The position numbers and the translations under genes were made by a program. The notes under the pieces are model-generated. The model searched no databases, was not told where the DNA came from, and saw only the letters and a list, made by a program, of their open reading frames with translations. Positions 5,802 through 6,039 of a stretch of DNA of 6,039 nucleotides are shown here, piece by piece. The stretch covers positions 1-6,039 of the forward strand of contig JAQULX010000194.1 in assembly GCA_028718465.1 (NCBI GenBank), in the 5' to 3' direction. How positions within the stretch are numbered: the stretch's first letter is position 1; the number at the start of each line of letters is the position of its first letter. The stretch is from Dehalococcoidales bacterium (GTDB taxonomy: Bacteria > Chloroflexota > Dehalococcoidia > Dehalococcoidales > UBA3254).

Positions 5802-5967
5802 CTTAAAGCTCCTTAATACTATATAGATGTCTTAAATTCCACGTATTCAGGGCGTATTATTTTGAACTATAAACCTGGGTTATAAGGGAATCCCGGGCCG
5901 AACTTTTTCATTTGGTCCGGTTCTGCTTACAGTCGATGGCCTATTGAATGACTTCGGCAATCGGTCA
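5802..5967 (-). promoter_or_regulatory. Leader/upstream region of the pnt operon
   Basis: This stretch must contain the pnt promoter unless a gene further right drives the operon. I see the AAGGAG ribosome site (5814-5809), -10-like TATAGT sequences on the minus strand at 5823-5818 and 5872-5867, and a direct repeat of CGTATT at 5842-5847 and 5853-5858 (11-bp period). The TATAGT nearest the ATG would place transcription start on the ribosome site, so it is unlikely to be the real -10. No good -35 partner was found for either. No terminator, riboswitch or RNA gene is recognised. Confidence 0.35.
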
Positions 5968-6039
5968 CTACTCGCATTTTTCACATAATTCCCGACTTTC
6001 CGGGAATTCTTCATTCTTGAGCTGAGCCTTAACCATTAG
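5968..6039 (-). CDS. Possible 3' end of an upstream gene, or a very small ORF; cut by window edge
   Basis: Reading leftward from the right edge, a frame is open for 23 codons to TAG at 5970-5968. The peptide is charged and ends ELCEKCE, with a CxxC pair that could bind metal or belong to a zinc ribbon. An ATG occurs at 6036, but no upstream sequence is available to judge a ribosome site. The visible part could be the tail of a longer protein or a 22-residue ORF. A frame this short can be open by chance, and it contains an inverted repeat (5987-6008) that is unusual inside coding sequence. I do not recognise the family. Confidence 0.3.
   Translation of the reverse strand, partial: LMVKAQLKNEEFPESRELCEKCE
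5987..6008. repeat. Perfect 8-bp inverted repeat with 6-bp loop
   Basis: AATTCCCG (5987-5994) and CGGGAATT (6001-6008) are exact reverse complements around ACTTTC. It can form a stable hairpin on either strand. Neither side has a convincing T-run: ATGTGAAAAATG follows on the minus strand and CTTCATTCTTGAG on the plus strand. It is therefore not a classic terminator. It could be a protein-binding site or an RNA structure near the end of an upstream gene. Confidence 0.45.

Noticed and set aside
5800..5816. Imperfect inverted repeat TTAAG/CTTTAA around the pntAA ribosome site, resembling the arrangement at the Fur-family gene
   Set aside because: The arms are only about five bases and need a bulge, so I regard it as chance base composition around a Shine-Dalgarno sequence.

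Overview
The window is a compact stretch of bacterial chromosome in which every supported gene lies on the minus strand, so transcription runs from right to left. Shine-Dalgarno sequences are strong and purine-rich (AAGGAG, GGGAG), one gene uses a TTG start, and base composition is moderate. A three-gene proton-translocating transhydrogenase and a lipoprotein-type metal-binding protein both point to a bacterium. The lineage cannot be fixed from sequence alone. An anaerobe of the Clostridia (Peptococcaceae-like) or Chloroflexota (Dehalococcoidia-like) type would fit, but this is a weak inference.

Region 1 (right, about 2930-6039): the three-subunit transhydrogenase operon pntAA-pntAB-pntB. PntAA is the soluble NAD(H)-binding domain I, PntAB is the short three-helix part of membrane domain II, and PntB carries the rest of domain II plus domain III. 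Upstream is a leader of about 166 nt, and at the extreme right edge a possible 3' end of another minus-strand reading frame. The notable point is that PntB domain III keeps its fold motifs but lacks the Lys-Arg-Ser triplet that normally holds the 2'-phosphate of NADP(H). Asn-Phe-Asp stands in its place.

Region 2 (2322-2917): an Lrp/AsnC-type regulator directly downstream of pntB in the same direction, with a recognisable promoter of its own flanked by two inverted copies of a TATTTSAAACRTT-like element. No strong terminator separates it from pntB, so it may also be co-transcribed. It is a plausible regulator of itself and perhaps of pnt.

Region 3 (2072-2321): a 250-nt intergenic region. It contains a likely terminator for the Lrp gene, several short inverted repeats, and a promoter for the next operon with a perfect 23-bp interrupted palindrome at its -10/start region.

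Region 4 (1-2071): a metal-uptake operon consisting of a Fur-superfamily regulator (probably Zur by context), a metal-binding lipoprotein of the ZnuA/TroA cluster, and a ZnuB/MntB-type permease cut by the left window edge. The ATPase subunit is not among these three genes and must lie beyond the left edge or elsewhere. The regulator presumably represses its own operon through the palindrome when metal is plentiful.

The two operons have no obvious joint function. The most interesting signals are the altered nucleotide-specificity loop of PntB and the two candidate autoregulatory promoter architectures.
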